In this document: positions 43,205-52,161 of the stretch, piece by piece
Layout of the letters: each line of letters opens with the position of its first letter
Numbering within the stretch: position 1 is the first letter of the stretch
Translations under genes and position numbers: made by a program
Notes under the pieces: generated by a model
Told to the model about the DNA's origin: nothing
The model's input: only the letters and a program-made list of their open reading frames with translations
Databases searched by the model: none
Assembly: GCF_021531715.1 (NCBI RefSeq)
Contig: NZ_JAFBIT010000001.1
Location: forward strand, 620,001 to 684,000
Direction: 5' to 3'
From: Anaeromassilibacillus senegalensis
GTDB taxonomy: Bacteria > Bacillota > Clostridia > Oscillospirales > Acutalibacteraceae
Length of the DNA stretch: 64,000 nucleotides

Positions 43205-44677
43205 ATGAGCAAGCTGGTGGTCCATACTGAAGAGAAGAAGAGCAAAATCAACCGCAACCTGTACGGCAATTTTTCGGAGCATCTTGGCCGCTGTATCTAT
43301 AACGGCGTTTATGTCGGAGAAAACAGCGAGATTCCGAATGTCAACGGGATGCGCTGCGATGTCGTGGAGGCGCTGAAAGCCATTCAGCTCCCGGTTCTGC
43401 GTTGGCCGGGCGGCTGTTTTGCCGATGAATACCACTGGAAGGACGGTATCGGCCCGAAGGAAAGCCGCAAGAAAATGATCAATACCCATTGGGGCGGCGT
43501 GGTGGAGGACAATTCCTTCGGTACGCACGAATTTCTTGAGCTCTGCCGTCAGATTGGCTGCGAGCCGTACATCAACGGCAACGTCGGCTCTGGAACCGTG
43601 CAGGAAATGAGCGAGTGGATGGAATATATGACGTTTGACGGCGTTTCGCCGATGGCGTCCCTGCGCGCGGAAAACGGCCATCCCGCGCCATGGAAGGTCA
43701 AGTATTTCGGCGTCGGCAATGAGAACTGGGGCTGCGGCGGCAACATGCGCCCGTCCTATTACGCCGATCTCTACCGCCGCTTCCAGACGTATGTCCGTGA
43801 TTACGGCGAGAACCGTGTGTTCCGCATCGCCTGCGGCCCGAGTACAGACGACTATGCGTGGACGGAGGAGGTCATGCGCATTGCCGGCCGATACATGAAC
43901 GGTCTGAGCCTGCACTACTATACCTCGCCCGGCACATGGGAGAAAAAGAACTCCGCCACGAATTTCAGCCGCGCGGATTATTACGAAACGCTGAAAAAGG
44001 CGCTGTATATGGAGGAGCTCATCACGAAGCATCTCGAAATCATGAGCCGTTTTGACCCCGAGCACAAGGTCGGCCTGATTGTGGACGAATGGGGCACATG
44101 GTATGAGGTGGAGCCCGGCACCAATCCCGGCTTCCTGTATCAGCAGAATACCATGCGCGACGCCATGGTCGCGGCGGCTACGCTGAATATCTTCAACGCG
44201 CACAGCGACCGCGTCGTTATGGCAAATATCGCACAGCTCGTCAATGTCCTGCAGTCCGTCATTCTTACGGAGGGGGACAAGATGGTGCTCACGCCGACGT
44301 ACCATGTCTTTGACCTGTATAAGCACCACCACGATGCGACGCTCCTGCACAGCTGGCTCGAAACCGAGGAGATTGGCGACGAACAGAATCGCATCCCGAA
44401 CCTGAGCGTTTCCGCTTCCGAGGACGCCGAGGGCGTTGTGCACATCACGCTCGCAAACCTTTCCCCAGACACGGCATATCCGATCGACTGCACGCTGACT
44501 GGCAGAGCAAACGCTGCGGCGCGCGCACGGATCCTGACCGGCGCTATGGACGCTTACAACGATTTCGACCATGCCGAAGATGTCTGCATTGAGGATTTCG
44601 ATGCGTTGACGGTTGAGAACGGCGCGCTGACGTTTACCATCCCGGCCTGCTCCGTCATGGAGATCACCGTTTCCTGA
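43205..44677 (+). CDS. alpha-L-arabinofuranosidase, glycoside hydrolase family 51
   Basis: The protein is 490 residues from ATG 43205 (GGAGGTCTAAT upstream). The (beta/alpha)8 barrel carries the acid/base glutamate in GVGNENWG and the nucleophile glutamate in VDEWGTWYE; a C-terminal beta-sandwich follows. [18 protein letters not shown] is the family N terminus. It releases arabinose from arabinoxylan or arabinan fragments. No signal peptide, so intracellular. Functionally it complements the GH43 and CE15-like genes about 7 kb away. Confidence 0.95.
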   Translation: MSKLVVHTEEKKSKINRNLYGNFSEHLGRCIYNGVYVGENSEIPNVNGMRCDVVEALKAIQLPVLRWPGGCFADEYHWKDGIGPKESRKKMINTHWGGVVEDNSFGTHEFLELCRQIGCEPYINGNVGSGTVQEMSEWMEYMTFDGVSPMASLRAENGHPAPWKVKYFGVGNENWGCGGNMRPSYYADLYRRFQTYVRDYGENRVFRIACGPSTDDYAWTEEVMRIAGRYMNGLSLHYYTSPGTWEKKNSATNFSRADYYETLKKALYMEELITKHLEIMSRFDPEHKVGLIVDEWGTWYEVEPGTNPGFLYQQNTMRDAMVAAATLNIFNAHSDRVVMANIAQLVNVLQSVILTEGDKMVLTPTYHVFDLYKHHHDATLLHSWLETEEIGDEQNRIPNLSVSASEDAEGVVHITLANLSPDTAYPIDCTLTGRANAAARARILTGAMDAYNDFDHAEDVCIEDFDALTVENGALTFTIPACSVMEITVS

Positions 44678-44931
44678 TGGAAAAGATCCAATGTCGGCGC
44701 TGTCTGCTCAAGGATATGACGGATTCGGAGTATTTTCGCTCCATTTATGAATATATCGAAAATCTCCCACCTGAGCAGAAGGTGGAGGAAAGCGAATATG
44801 CAGCCCGGCTTCAAAAATGCACGGCCTGCGATCATCTGGTCAATGGGATGTGTGCGCTCTGCGGCTGTTTTGTCGAAGTGCGGGCTGCCAAGAAGCGCCA
44901 GCACTGCGCGAAAAGCGATTCCGTCTGGTAG
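44677..44931 (+). CDS. small cysteine-rich protein, DUF6171-like
   Basis: This 84-residue protein begins [14 protein letters not shown] and has further cysteine pairs (KCTACDH, CALCGCF, HCAKS) that would form a zinc-ribbon-like fold. It looks like the DUF6171 family found in clostridia; its function is unknown. The start codon overlaps the GH51 stop codon (CTGATGG), so it is translated with GH51, although nothing ties it to arabinose use. Confidence 0.75.
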   Translation: MEKIQCRRCLLKDMTDSEYFRSIYEYIENLPPEQKVEESEYAARLQKCTACDHLVNGMCALCGCFVEVRAAKKRQHCAKSDSVW

Positions 44932-44952
44932 GGTGCCCGTCTGATTCAACTC

Positions 44953-45009
44953 TTGTAAAACTTGCACAACTGTGGTATACTGGCTAAAAAGCCCGTATAC
45001 CACAGTTGT
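44953..45009 (+). promoter_or_regulatory. promoter of the dehydrogenase gene with a 44-bp dyad
   Basis: TTGTAA (44953-44958), 17-bp spacer, TATACT (44976-44981) preceded by TGG. A perfect 15-bp inverted repeat, ACAACTGTGGTATAC (44966-44980) with its complement at 44995-45009, overlaps the -10 box and the start point; the centre also holds GGCT/AGCC. This suits a dimeric repressor. The same symmetry makes a stable RNA hairpin with TTTT behind it, so it might also stop transcription from GH51. Confidence 0.7.
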
Positions 45010-45026
45010 TTTGGAGGTTGATCGTT

Positions 45027-46052
45027 ATGCTGCAGCAGGTTATGACCGCGCCCGGAGAGATTATTTTCCGTGAAATCGAGAATCCGATCCCGGCGGCGGG
45101 CGAAGTCGTCGTGAAGATCATGCGTATCGGCGTTTGCGGCTCGGACATTCACGTCTGGCACGGCAAGCATCCGTTCACAAGCTACCCGGTCACGCAGGGG
45201 CACGAGGTTTCCGGCGAGATCACCGCGCTCGGAGAAGGCGTTACAGGGCTTTCTGTCGGGCAGAAGGTCACGATCCAGCCGCAGGTCGTCTGCGGTAAGT
45301 GTTATCCCTGCCGCCACGGAAAGTACAACCTCTGCGAGGAGCTGAAGGTTATGGGCTTTCAGACCACCGGCGTGGCGTCGGAATATTTCGCGGTCGACGC
45401 CGCAAAAGTCACGCCGCTGCCGGAAAGCATGAGCTTTGACGAGGGCGCGATGATCGAGCCGCTCGCGGTGGCTGTCCACGCGGTGCGGAAATTCGGCGAT
45501 ATGCAGGGCATGCGCGTCGCCGTGCTCGGCGCAGGGCCCATCGGCATTCTGGTCGCGCAGGCTGCAAAGGGCATGGGCGCCGAAAGCGTGCTGATCACGG
45601 ATGTCAGCGACGTCCGGCTCGAAAAAGCCAAGGAATGCGGCGTGGATTTCTGTGTCAACACGAAATCCGTGAATTTCGGTGCGGCGCTCGTCGAGGCGTT
45701 CGGCCCCGATAAGGCGGACGTGATTTACGACTGCGCGGGCAACGACGTCACGATGGGGCAGGCGATTCAGTACGCGCGCAAGGGCAGCACGATCATTCTG
45801 GTCGCCGTTTTTGCGGGGCTTGCAAAGGTCGATCTGGCCGTGCTCAACGACCATGAGCTTGACCTCAACACGACGATGATGTACCGCAATGAGGACTATC
45901 TCGAGGCTATCGAGCTCGTCCGTGCGGAAAAAGTGCATTTGAAGCCGCTGATCTCGAAGCACTTTGCGTTTTGTGACTACACGGAGGCGTACCGCTATAT
46001 CGATGCGAATCGCGAAACAACGATGAAAGTCCTCATCGACGTACAGGCGTGA
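45027..46052 (+). CDS. zinc-dependent medium-chain dehydrogenase (polyol type)
   Basis: The protein is 341 residues from ATG 45027 (GGAGGTTGATCGTT upstream). The catalytic zinc site has GVCGSDIHVW (Cys) and GHEVSG (His, Glu). The structural zinc loop is CGKCYPCRHGKYNLC. The NAD-binding site is VLGAGPIGIL. It belongs with sorbitol, xylitol, threonine and butanediol dehydrogenases; the neighbourhood of arabinose genes makes a pentitol or polyol plausible but not shown. Own promoter with a large palindrome. Confidence 0.92.
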   Translation: MLQQVMTAPGEIIFREIENPIPAAGEVVVKIMRIGVCGSDIHVWHGKHPFTSYPVTQGHEVSGEITALGEGVTGLSVGQKVTIQPQVVCGKCYPCRHGKYNLCEELKVMGFQTTGVASEYFAVDAAKVTPLPESMSFDEGAMIEPLAVAVHAVRKFGDMQGMRVAVLGAGPIGILVAQAAKGMGAESVLITDVSDVRLEKAKECGVDFCVNTKSVNFGAALVEAFGPDKADVIYDCAGNDVTMGQAIQYARKGSTIILVAVFAGLAKVDLAVLNDHELDLNTTMMYRNEDYLEAIELVRAEKVHLKPLISKHFAFCDYTEAYRYIDANRETTMKVLIDVQA

Positions 46053-46090
46053 GCCTGCCACACTATTTTTGAAAGGTTTATAACGTATTT

Positions 46091-46927
46091 ATGCTGGATG
46101 TCCTGATCGACGCACTCGTCGATTCTTTAAAAATGCTGCCGTTCCTTTTTGCGGCGTATCTGCTGATTGAATATCTGGAGCACAAAGCGAGCGCAAAAAT
46201 GAAGAGCAGCCTGCAGCGCCTCGGGCCGTTTGGGCCGGTCGGCGGCGCGCTGCTCGGTGTTGTGCCGCAGTGCGGCTTCTCCGTCGCAGCGTCGAATTTC
46301 TATGCCGGTCGCATCATTTCCGTGGGAACGCTCCTTGCGGTGTTCCTTTCCACAAGCGATGAGGCGCTTCCGATTCTGCTTGCGCATCCCGATATGCTGC
46401 GCTATATCGCGCCGATGCTGCTCATCAAGGTTGCGGCCGCCGTTGTGTTTGGTTTTCTGGTCGATTTCCTCGTCCGGCGCTTTGTAAAGCCGCAGACAGA
46501 GGCGCCGTTTGAAGAGCTCTGTGCGAACTGCGATTGCGATCATCACGGCATCATGCATTCGGCGCTTCGGCACACGGCGGAGATTTTTGCTTTCATTCTG
46601 CTTGTGAATGTTGTGCTCGGGTACGCCATGTATTTCATCGGCGAGGAGAACATCTCGGCGCTGCTGCTGAACGGCAGTGTATTCCAGCCGTTTCTGACCG
46701 CGCTTATCGGTTTGATCCCGAACTGCGCGGCGTCGGTGCTCATCACGGAGCTGTTTGCGGTGGGCAGTCTGGAGTTCGGCTCGTGTATCGCCGGACTGTG
46801 CGCCGGCGCCGGTGTGGGACTGGTTGTGCTGTTCCGCACCAACCACAGGCCAAAGGAGAACCTCGCGATCGTCGGCACGCTGTACGCCGCGTCGGTCGTG
46901 ACGGGATTGATTGTGAATCTATTTTAA
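46091..46927 (+). CDS. putative heavy-metal permease (ArsP_2 / 10TM exporter family)
   Basis: This 278-residue protein has about eight to ten predicted membrane helices in two related halves, each with a PxC motif: VVPQCGFSVAAS and IPNCAASVLITE. The central cytosolic loop LCANCDCDHHGIMH is rich in Cys, Asp and His and could bind metal. It fits the ArsP_2 putative heavy-metal exporter family. The transported ion is unknown. It lies 38 nt after the dehydrogenase gene, probably cotranscribed. Confidence 0.82.
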   Translation: MLDVLIDALVDSLKMLPFLFAAYLLIEYLEHKASAKMKSSLQRLGPFGPVGGALLGVVPQCGFSVAASNFYAGRIISVGTLLAVFLSTSDEALPILLAHPDMLRYIAPMLLIKVAAAVVFGFLVDFLVRRFVKPQTEAPFEELCANCDCDHHGIMHSALRHTAEIFAFILLVNVVLGYAMYFIGEENISALLLNGSVFQPFLTALIGLIPNCAASVLITELFAVGSLEFGSCIAGLCAGAGVGLVVLFRTNHRPKENLAIVGTLYAASVVTGLIVNLF

Positions 46928-46937
46928 CTCATAGAAT

Positions 46938-46980
46938 AAGAGCGAACTGCCATGGAATGAAGTGCAGTCCGCTCTTTTTG
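46938..46980. terminator. bidirectional terminator
   Basis: AGAGCG-ACTGC arm pairs with GCAGT-CGCTCT (one internal mismatch), then TTTTT. It ends the permease transcript and abuts the stop of mtaB. Confidence 0.75.
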
Positions 46981-48276
46981 TTACAGATTTTCAATTTTGC
47001 CGGTGCAGTGCGTCTCATTGAATCCTTCGATACACACGTCGAGGATCTTACCGGCAAGCGGCGTGTCGCTTTCAGCAATTACCGGCGTGTAGTTCATCGA
47101 ATAGCCTTCGTAAACGCCTTCGGTAACAGCGCGTTCAAAGAGCACGCGCTCCGTTCGCCCGACCTGCGACGCGAAGAATTGCTGCTGCGTGTCGGTTGTC
47201 ACGCGGATCATCTCTCGGCTGCGGGCTTCCTTGACGGCGTTTGTGAGCTGGTCGCCCATATCGTATGCCCTTGTGCCGGGGCGGCGGGAGTAGGCAAAAA
47301 CATGCACTTTCGCAAAGGCGATCTCCTTTGCAAATTCGAGCGACGCGCGGAACTCCTCGTCCGTCTCGCCGGCAAAGCCGACCATGATATCCGTCGTGAT
47401 CGCCGCGTTGTCGAAAGCAGCACGGAGATTGCGCACGATGGTGCGGTATTCGTCGGCAGTGTAGTGGCGGTTCATGCGGCGCAGCGTCGCGTCGCAGCCG
47501 CTCTGGAGCGAGAGGTGAAACTGCGGGCACAGCTTTTCCTGTCTAGCCATGCGGCGTATGACGTCCTCAGAGAGCTGTTCCGGCTCCAGTGAACCGAGCC
47601 GCACGCGCTCGATGCCGTCGACGGCGCACGCCGCTTCGATCGCATCGCACAGGTGCAGGCCGAACTCCTGTCCGTAGGCGGAGAGGTTGATGCCGGTCAG
47701 TACGACCTCGCGGTAGCCGTTTTCCGCAAGCTGCCTGAGCTCTTTTTTTAGATCCTCAAGCGGCTTCGAGCGCACACGTCCGCGGGCGTAGGGGATGATG
47801 CAGTAGGAGCAGAAGCGGTTGCAGCCGTCCTCAATCTTGACAAACGCTCGTGTCCGCCCCGTGAAGCTGTCCACCTCGAGACGCTCGAATTTCTCGTCGC
47901 TCGTGTGCGGCGCAATGTCGATGATGCGCTGGCGCGCGGAGAGAAACGCGAGCAGATCGGGCAGCAGACGCTGCCGGTTTGAGGTGCCGAGGATGATGTC
48001 TGCCTCCTCCAGGCGCTTTGCATCTTCCGGGAACGCCTGCGCCATGCAGCCGGTGAGTACCATGACGGCGTCTGGGTTGTCCTTTTTGGCGCGGCGGAAG
48101 ATCTGCCGCACCTTGCGGTCGCTTTCGGCTGTGACCGTGCAGGAATTCAGCACGACGACGTCCGCGGGTTCCGTATCGCAAGCGGCCGAAAAGCCGTTTT
48201 GCAGAAGGCTCGAAAGCATGGCTTCGGATTCATACTGGTTGACCTTGCAGCCGAGCGTGATCATTTTAACTTTCAT
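46981..48276 (-). CDS. mtaB: tRNA t6A37 methylthiotransferase
   Basis: This 431-residue MiaB-type enzyme has an N-terminal UPF0004 domain with three cluster cysteines (LGCKVNQYES, LNSCTVT, TGCMAQ), a radical SAM core CNRFCSYC and a C-terminal TRAM-like segment. The MKVKMITLGCKVNQYESEAM start is that of MtaB/YqeV, which methylthiolates t6A37 in tRNA-Lys. GAAAGGAAACAAT precedes the ATG. It lies 21 nt downstream of the ABC-F gene in one transcript. Confidence 0.95.
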   Translation of the reverse strand: MKVKMITLGCKVNQYESEAMLSSLLQNGFSAACDTEPADVVVLNSCTVTAESDRKVRQIFRRAKKDNPDAVMVLTGCMAQAFPEDAKRLEEADIILGTSNRQRLLPDLLAFLSARQRIIDIAPHTSDEKFERLEVDSFTGRTRAFVKIEDGCNRFCSYCIIPYARGRVRSKPLEDLKKELRQLAENGYREVVLTGINLSAYGQEFGLHLCDAIEAACAVDGIERVRLGSLEPEQLSEDVIRRMARQEKLCPQFHLSLQSGCDATLRRMNRHYTADEYRTIVRNLRAAFDNAAITTDIMVGFAGETDEEFRASLEFAKEIAFAKVHVFAYSRRPGTRAYDMGDQLTNAVKEARSREMIRVTTDTQQQFFASQVGRTERVLFERAVTEGVYEGYSMNYTPVIAESDTPLAGKILDVCIEGFNETHCTGKIENL

Positions 48277-48297
48277 ATTGTTTCCTTTCAGGGCGTT

Positions 48298-50220
48298 TTA
48301 CGCTTCACCGTTTTCCTCCAGCCAGATGTTGAGTGCCGTCCATTCGTTCATCAGCGCGTCGGATTGCTCCTTGCAGGCCGCGATTTGGTTGGTGATGTCC
48401 AGCGTCTGTTCGTAATCGCTCGCGATTTCAGGATCGAGCAGCTTCTCGTTGAGCGCTTCGATTTCAAGCTCCGTCGCTTCGATATCACGCTCACATTTTG
48501 AGAGCGCCGCTTTCTTCTTGCGGATCTCGGAGGCGCGCTCCTTTTTCTGTCTGTAGGCGTTCGGCTTTGCTGTCGCTTCCAAAGAAGCAGCGGCTTCTGC
48601 GGCCGCCTCCTTCTGTTGGCGCGCTTCGAGATACGCGTCGTAATTGCCGAGGTACAGCGTCGTACCGGTGGGGTCGAGATAATAGATTTTATCGGCAAGC
48701 TTGTTGATTAAGTATCGGTCGTGCGACACGACGAACAGCGTGCCGTCGTATCCGAGCAGGGCGTTTTCAAGCGCCTCGCAGGAGCCGATATCAAGGTGGT
48801 TCGTCGGCTCGTCGAGGATCAGCAGGTTGGCCTTTGAGAGCATCAGCTTCAAAAGCAGAACGCGTGCGCGTTCGCCGCCGCTGAGTCCCTTGACTGGCTT
48901 GTAGACATCTTCGCCCTTGAAGAGGAATACGGCCAGTGCGCTGCGCACCTGTGTTTGTGTCATGTACGGGTGCAGATCCCAGATCTCATCGATCACCGTT
49001 TTGCTCTCGTCGAGATTGCCCTGCGCCTGGTCGTAATAGCCGATGTCGATGTTCGCGCCGAAGCGGTGCTCGCCGGCGGTTTCTTTGTAGATGTCGAGAA
49101 GAATTTTCAGCAAAGAGGTTTTGCCGCAGCCGTTCGGGCCGATGAGAAAGACTTTCTCGCCGCGCTTGATTTCGAGATTGACGTTTTGGAACAGCCGGTT
49201 TTCGCCGAACTGCAATGCGAGATCCTCCGCCATCAGCACGTCGTTGCCGCCGCGTTGACTCGCCTTGAACTGGAAGCGGATCGTATCCGGCTCGTCTTCC
49301 GGCTTTTGCAGTGTGGCCTCCAGACGGTCGATGGATTTCTGCTTGCTTGCAATTGTGACATAGTTGCGCTCCTGATTGAAGCGCTTCTGCTGTTCGATGA
49401 TGCCCTCAATGCGCTTGATCTCGCGCTGGGTGTTGTCGTAGACGCGCTGCATCGCGACACGATTTTCTTCTTTCTGGTGGAGAAACCGCGTGTAATTGCC
49501 CTTGTATTCCGTCAGGCGTGTGTTCTCAATCTCAAACGTGCGGTTCGTGACTGCGTCGAGAAAATAACGGTCATGCGAGATCACGATATAGGAGCCGCTG
49601 TAGTTCTTGAGAAAGTCCTCGAGCCATTCGACGGAGGGAATATCGAGATGGTTCGTCGGCTCGTCGAGCAAAAGCAGATTTGACTCGCCGAGCAACATTT
49701 TGGCGAGCTGGATTTTTGCTTTCTGCCCGCCGCTCAAAACGCCGATTGGCGCGTAAATCTGCTCCGGCGCGAAGCCGAGGCCGATCAGCGTGCTTCTCGC
49801 GCGGTTCCGGCACGTCAGGCCGCCGTCCGCAATGAATCGGTCGTTCAGCTCGGTCTGCTTTTCGATCAGCGCATCGATATTCTCGGGTACAGCGGCAATT
49901 TCCGCCGTGAGCCGTTCGATTTCCGCTTCCATTTTGAGCAGCGGGGCAAAAACCGTCATGACCTCGTCGAAGGCGGGCTTTTCCATATCGCGGCAGACAT
50001 GCTGCTCCATATAGCCGATGGAGGTATCGCGCGCAGGCGTAAAGCTGCCCTCGTCCGCGCTGTATTCGCCGTTCAGAACCTTGAACAGCGTCGTCTTACC
50101 GGAGCCGTTGATGCCGACAAGGCCGATCCGGTCGCCCTTTTGCACCTCAAACGTAATATCCTGAATGATGGTATCGGTGCCAAACATCTTTTTTATGTTA
50201 TTGACCGTCAGAATTGCCAT
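48298..50220 (-). CDS. ABC-F family ribosome-associated ATPase
   Basis: This 640-residue protein contains two ABC cassettes without membrane segments: Walker A GINGSGKTT and GPNGCGKTS, signatures LSGGQKAK and LSGGERAR, Walker B LLLLDEPTNHLD and LLILDEPTNHLD. A linker between them and a C-terminal coiled coil (about 545-630, rich in Lys and Glu) resemble Uup/YdiF-type members. ABC-F proteins bind the ribosomal E site to relieve stalls or protect from antibiotics; which one cannot be told. TAGGGAGATTCGCT precedes the ATG. Confidence 0.94.
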   Translation of the reverse strand: MAILTVNNIKKMFGTDTIIQDITFEVQKGDRIGLVGINGSGKTTLFKVLNGEYSADEGSFTPARDTSIGYMEQHVCRDMEKPAFDEVMTVFAPLLKMEAEIERLTAEIAAVPENIDALIEKQTELNDRFIADGGLTCRNRARSTLIGLGFAPEQIYAPIGVLSGGQKAKIQLAKMLLGESNLLLLDEPTNHLDIPSVEWLEDFLKNYSGSYIVISHDRYFLDAVTNRTFEIENTRLTEYKGNYTRFLHQKEENRVAMQRVYDNTQREIKRIEGIIEQQKRFNQERNYVTIASKQKSIDRLEATLQKPEDEPDTIRFQFKASQRGGNDVLMAEDLALQFGENRLFQNVNLEIKRGEKVFLIGPNGCGKTSLLKILLDIYKETAGEHRFGANIDIGYYDQAQGNLDESKTVIDEIWDLHPYMTQTQVRSALAVFLFKGEDVYKPVKGLSGGERARVLLLKLMLSKANLLILDEPTNHLDIGSCEALENALLGYDGTLFVVSHDRYLINKLADKIYYLDPTGTTLYLGNYDAYLEARQQKEAAAEAAASLEATAKPNAYRQKKERASEIRKKKAALSKCERDIEATELEIEALNEKLLDPEIASDYEQTLDITNQIAACKEQSDALMNEWTALNIWLEENGEA

Positions 50221-50252
50221 AGCGAATCTCCCTAAACTTCATAATCCCTTTT

Positions 50253-50281
50253 ATTATACTAAACACTGCGGTGTAAATCAA
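50253..50281 (-). promoter_or_regulatory. promoter of the ABC-F/mtaB unit
   Basis: On the minus strand TTGATT (50281-50276), 17-bp spacer, TATAAT (50258-50253). Confidence 0.82.
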
Positions 50282-50302
50282 GAAAAGTTCACGGTTTTTT
50301 GA

Positions 50303-50331
50303 TTGATTAACGGCGCTTTGGGCGGTATAAT
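50303..50331 (+). promoter_or_regulatory. promoter of the sugar isomerase gene
   Basis: TTGATT (50303-50308), 17-bp spacer, TATAAT (50326-50331). Confidence 0.8.
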
Positions 50332-50386
50332 TTAAAAAATAGGGGATTCGGCAGGCTGTTGTCTGCCCGGAAAGGAGAGAAGTGCC

Positions 50387-51169
50387 ATGCAAACCGGTAT
50401 TTCAGCCGCTTCACTGTATCCGATGGAAACGGAAAAAGCGCTTGTACATTTGTCCGGCCTGGGTTATACGCTGTTTGAGATATTCTTCAATTCCTATTAT
50501 GAAACGACGCCCGAGTTCTGCGCGCTTTTGAACCGCCTGCAAGAGGAGCACGGCTTTCGCATCGAATCGGTGCATCCGTTTACCTCCGCGCTGGAATCCA
50601 TGCTGCTTTTCGAACGGTATGACCGCCGGACGCAGGAGGGCATGGAGTTTTACAAGCGATATATGGAGGCTGCGAAGCGAATCGGCGCGCATATCCTCGT
50701 GCTGCACGGCCAGCGCATTGGTTCGGGCGCTTTGAGCGACACGGAATACTACGCGCGGTATCATGCGCTGTACCGCATCGGGCAGACGTTCGGCGTTACA
50801 GTCGCGCAGGAAAACGTGCGGCAGTTCCGCAGCGCAAAGACGGAATTCATCCGCGGGATGCGCCTTGCACTCGGAGACGAATGTGCTTTTGTGCTCGATA
50901 CCAAGCAGGCGCTGATGTCCGGAATCGAGCCTGTCGAGATGTGCGATGCGATGGGCGAGCGCCTTGTGCACGTGCACCTGAGCGATCATACCGACACGGA
51001 AAGCTGCCTGCTGCCGGGCGAGGGAACATGTGATTTGTACCCGCTGCACGATCGGCTTCTTTCGCTTGGGTATACCGGCAGCGTCATCACAGAGGTGTAC
51101 CGGGCGGCGATTCGGAATGACACGGCGCTGAAAGATTCTCTTTCCTGCATAAAAAGTATTTTTGGATGA
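50387..51169 (+). CDS. sugar phosphate isomerase/epimerase family protein
   Basis: This 260-residue TIM-barrel protein of the xylose-isomerase-like group has the metal ligands in AQENVRQF (Glu), FVLDTKQAL (Asp), HVHLSDH (His) and ITEVYRAA (Glu). AAAGGAGAGAAGTGCC precedes the ATG. It is monocistronic and differs clearly from the other family member at 27.5 kb. The substrate is not predictable; roles in inositol or rare-sugar catabolism are common in this family. Confidence 0.87.
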   Translation: MQTGISAASLYPMETEKALVHLSGLGYTLFEIFFNSYYETTPEFCALLNRLQEEHGFRIESVHPFTSALESMLLFERYDRRTQEGMEFYKRYMEAAKRIGAHILVLHGQRIGSGALSDTEYYARYHALYRIGQTFGVTVAQENVRQFRSAKTEFIRGMRLALGDECAFVLDTKQALMSGIEPVEMCDAMGERLVHVHLSDHTDTESCLLPGEGTCDLYPLHDRLLSLGYTGSVITEVYRAAIRNDTALKDSLSCIKSIFG

Positions 51170-51188
51170 GAAAATGCTGCATTTTTGC

Positions 51189-51218
51189 TTGATTTTTTTC
51201 TGTATTATGTAGTATAAT
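51189..51218 (+). promoter_or_regulatory. promoter of nrdR
   Basis: TTGATT (51189-51194), 18-bp spacer, TATAAT (51213-51218). A short AAAATG/CATTTT hairpin with a T-rich tail at 51173-51199 may end the upstream isomerase transcript. Confidence 0.7.
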
Positions 51219-51262
51219 AACGGTATTCTCTAGGGTTTGAATTATTTTTTGGAGGGGTTTCC

Positions 51263-51724
51263 ATGAAGTGTCCCTACTGCGGGTATGGTGAAAGCAAAGT
51301 TATCGATTCCAGACCGACCGATGAAGGCGAGCGCATCCGCCGCCGCCGCGAGTGTCTGAAATGCTCCAAGCGCTTCACAACGTACGAGGTGATCGAGACA
51401 GTGCCGGTGGTCGTTGTGAAGAAGGATAAATCCCGCGAAGCGTTCGATCGCAACAAGCTCCTGAACGGTCTTCTGCGCGCATGCGAAAAGCGCCCGGTTT
51501 CCATCGAAACGCTTGAGCATATCGTCGATGAGATCGAAACACTTCTCCAGAATTCTCTCGACCGCGAGGTGCCGTCCCATATGATCGGCACATACGCCAT
51601 GGAAAAGCTCAAGTCGGTGGACGAGGTGGCTTACGTGCGCTTTGCGTCCGTTTACCGGCAGTTCAAGGATATCAACACCTTTATGGAAGAGCTCAACAAG
51701 ATCAAAGCCGAGCGCGGCAAATAA
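51263..51724 (+). CDS. nrdR: transcriptional repressor NrdR
   Basis: This 153-residue protein has an N-terminal zinc ribbon (MKCPYCGYG and CLKCSKRF) and an ATP-cone from about residue 49 ([20 protein letters not shown]). NrdR senses dATP/ATP and represses ribonucleotide reductase genes. TTGGAGGGGTTTCC precedes the ATG. No nrd genes are in this window, so its targets lie elsewhere. Confidence 0.96.
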   Translation: MKCPYCGYGESKVIDSRPTDEGERIRRRRECLKCSKRFTTYEVIETVPVVVVKKDKSREAFDRNKLLNGLLRACEKRPVSIETLEHIVDEIETLLQNSLDREVPSHMIGTYAMEKLKSVDEVAYVRFASVYRQFKDINTFMEELNKIKAERGK

Positions 51725-51739
51725 GCGATATTGAAAAAC

Positions 51740-51775
51740 AGCGGTGTTCCGGAGGATCCGGAGCGCCGCTTTTGT
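51740..51775. terminator. terminator after nrdR
   Basis: AGCGGTGTTCCGGA (51740-51753) pairs with TCCGGAGCGCCGCT (51757-51770), 14 bp with two G-U, then TTTTG. It lies between convergent genes. Confidence 0.8.
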
Positions 51776-51776
51776 G

Positions 51777-52157
51777 TTACAGGAGATTTTCCGGCGTGAG
51801 GCGCTCGGTTTTGAGAATATGTTCCGTCACATTCTGCACCATAAGACATTCCGCGCGCGCCAGAGAGATTTCATTGTGTTCGATGTAGTAGGGCAAAACG
51901 ACAAAGACGTTTTCAAGCGGCTCGAGATGCTCGTGCTGCAGAAACAGGCAGAGCTGCCCGTGCATATCCTCCCAGTCTTTCTGTGTGGCGCGGCTCAGCT
52001 CGAGCGCGCCGTCTGTATCGCCTTGCGCGAGCTTCTCATCGATCTGTTCCATGACCCCGGCGATTCTCTCCGTATGCTTTTCGGTCACACAGCGACCGAA
52101 AATACACACAGCGCACGCGACAATGGCGAGCGCGGCGGCTGCAAGTATGCGTTTCAT
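51777..52157 (-). CDS. DUF4363 family protein
   Basis: This 126-residue protein has one N-terminal hydrophobic segment (about residues 4-20, followed by FGRCV), so it is either membrane anchored or exported; the rest is helical, with ERIAGVMEQIDEKLAQGD and a conserved PYYIEHNE segment. The pattern is that of DUF4363, a clostridial family often linked to DUF421 genes. It begins 4 nt after the DUF421 stop codon. Function unknown; the promoter suggests forespore expression. Confidence 0.82.
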   Translation of the reverse strand: MKRILAAAALAIVACAVCIFGRCVTEKHTERIAGVMEQIDEKLAQGDTDGALELSRATQKDWEDMHGQLCLFLQHEHLEPLENVFVVLPYYIEHNEISLARAECLMVQNVTEHILKTERLTPENLL

Positions 52158-52161
52158 TCGC

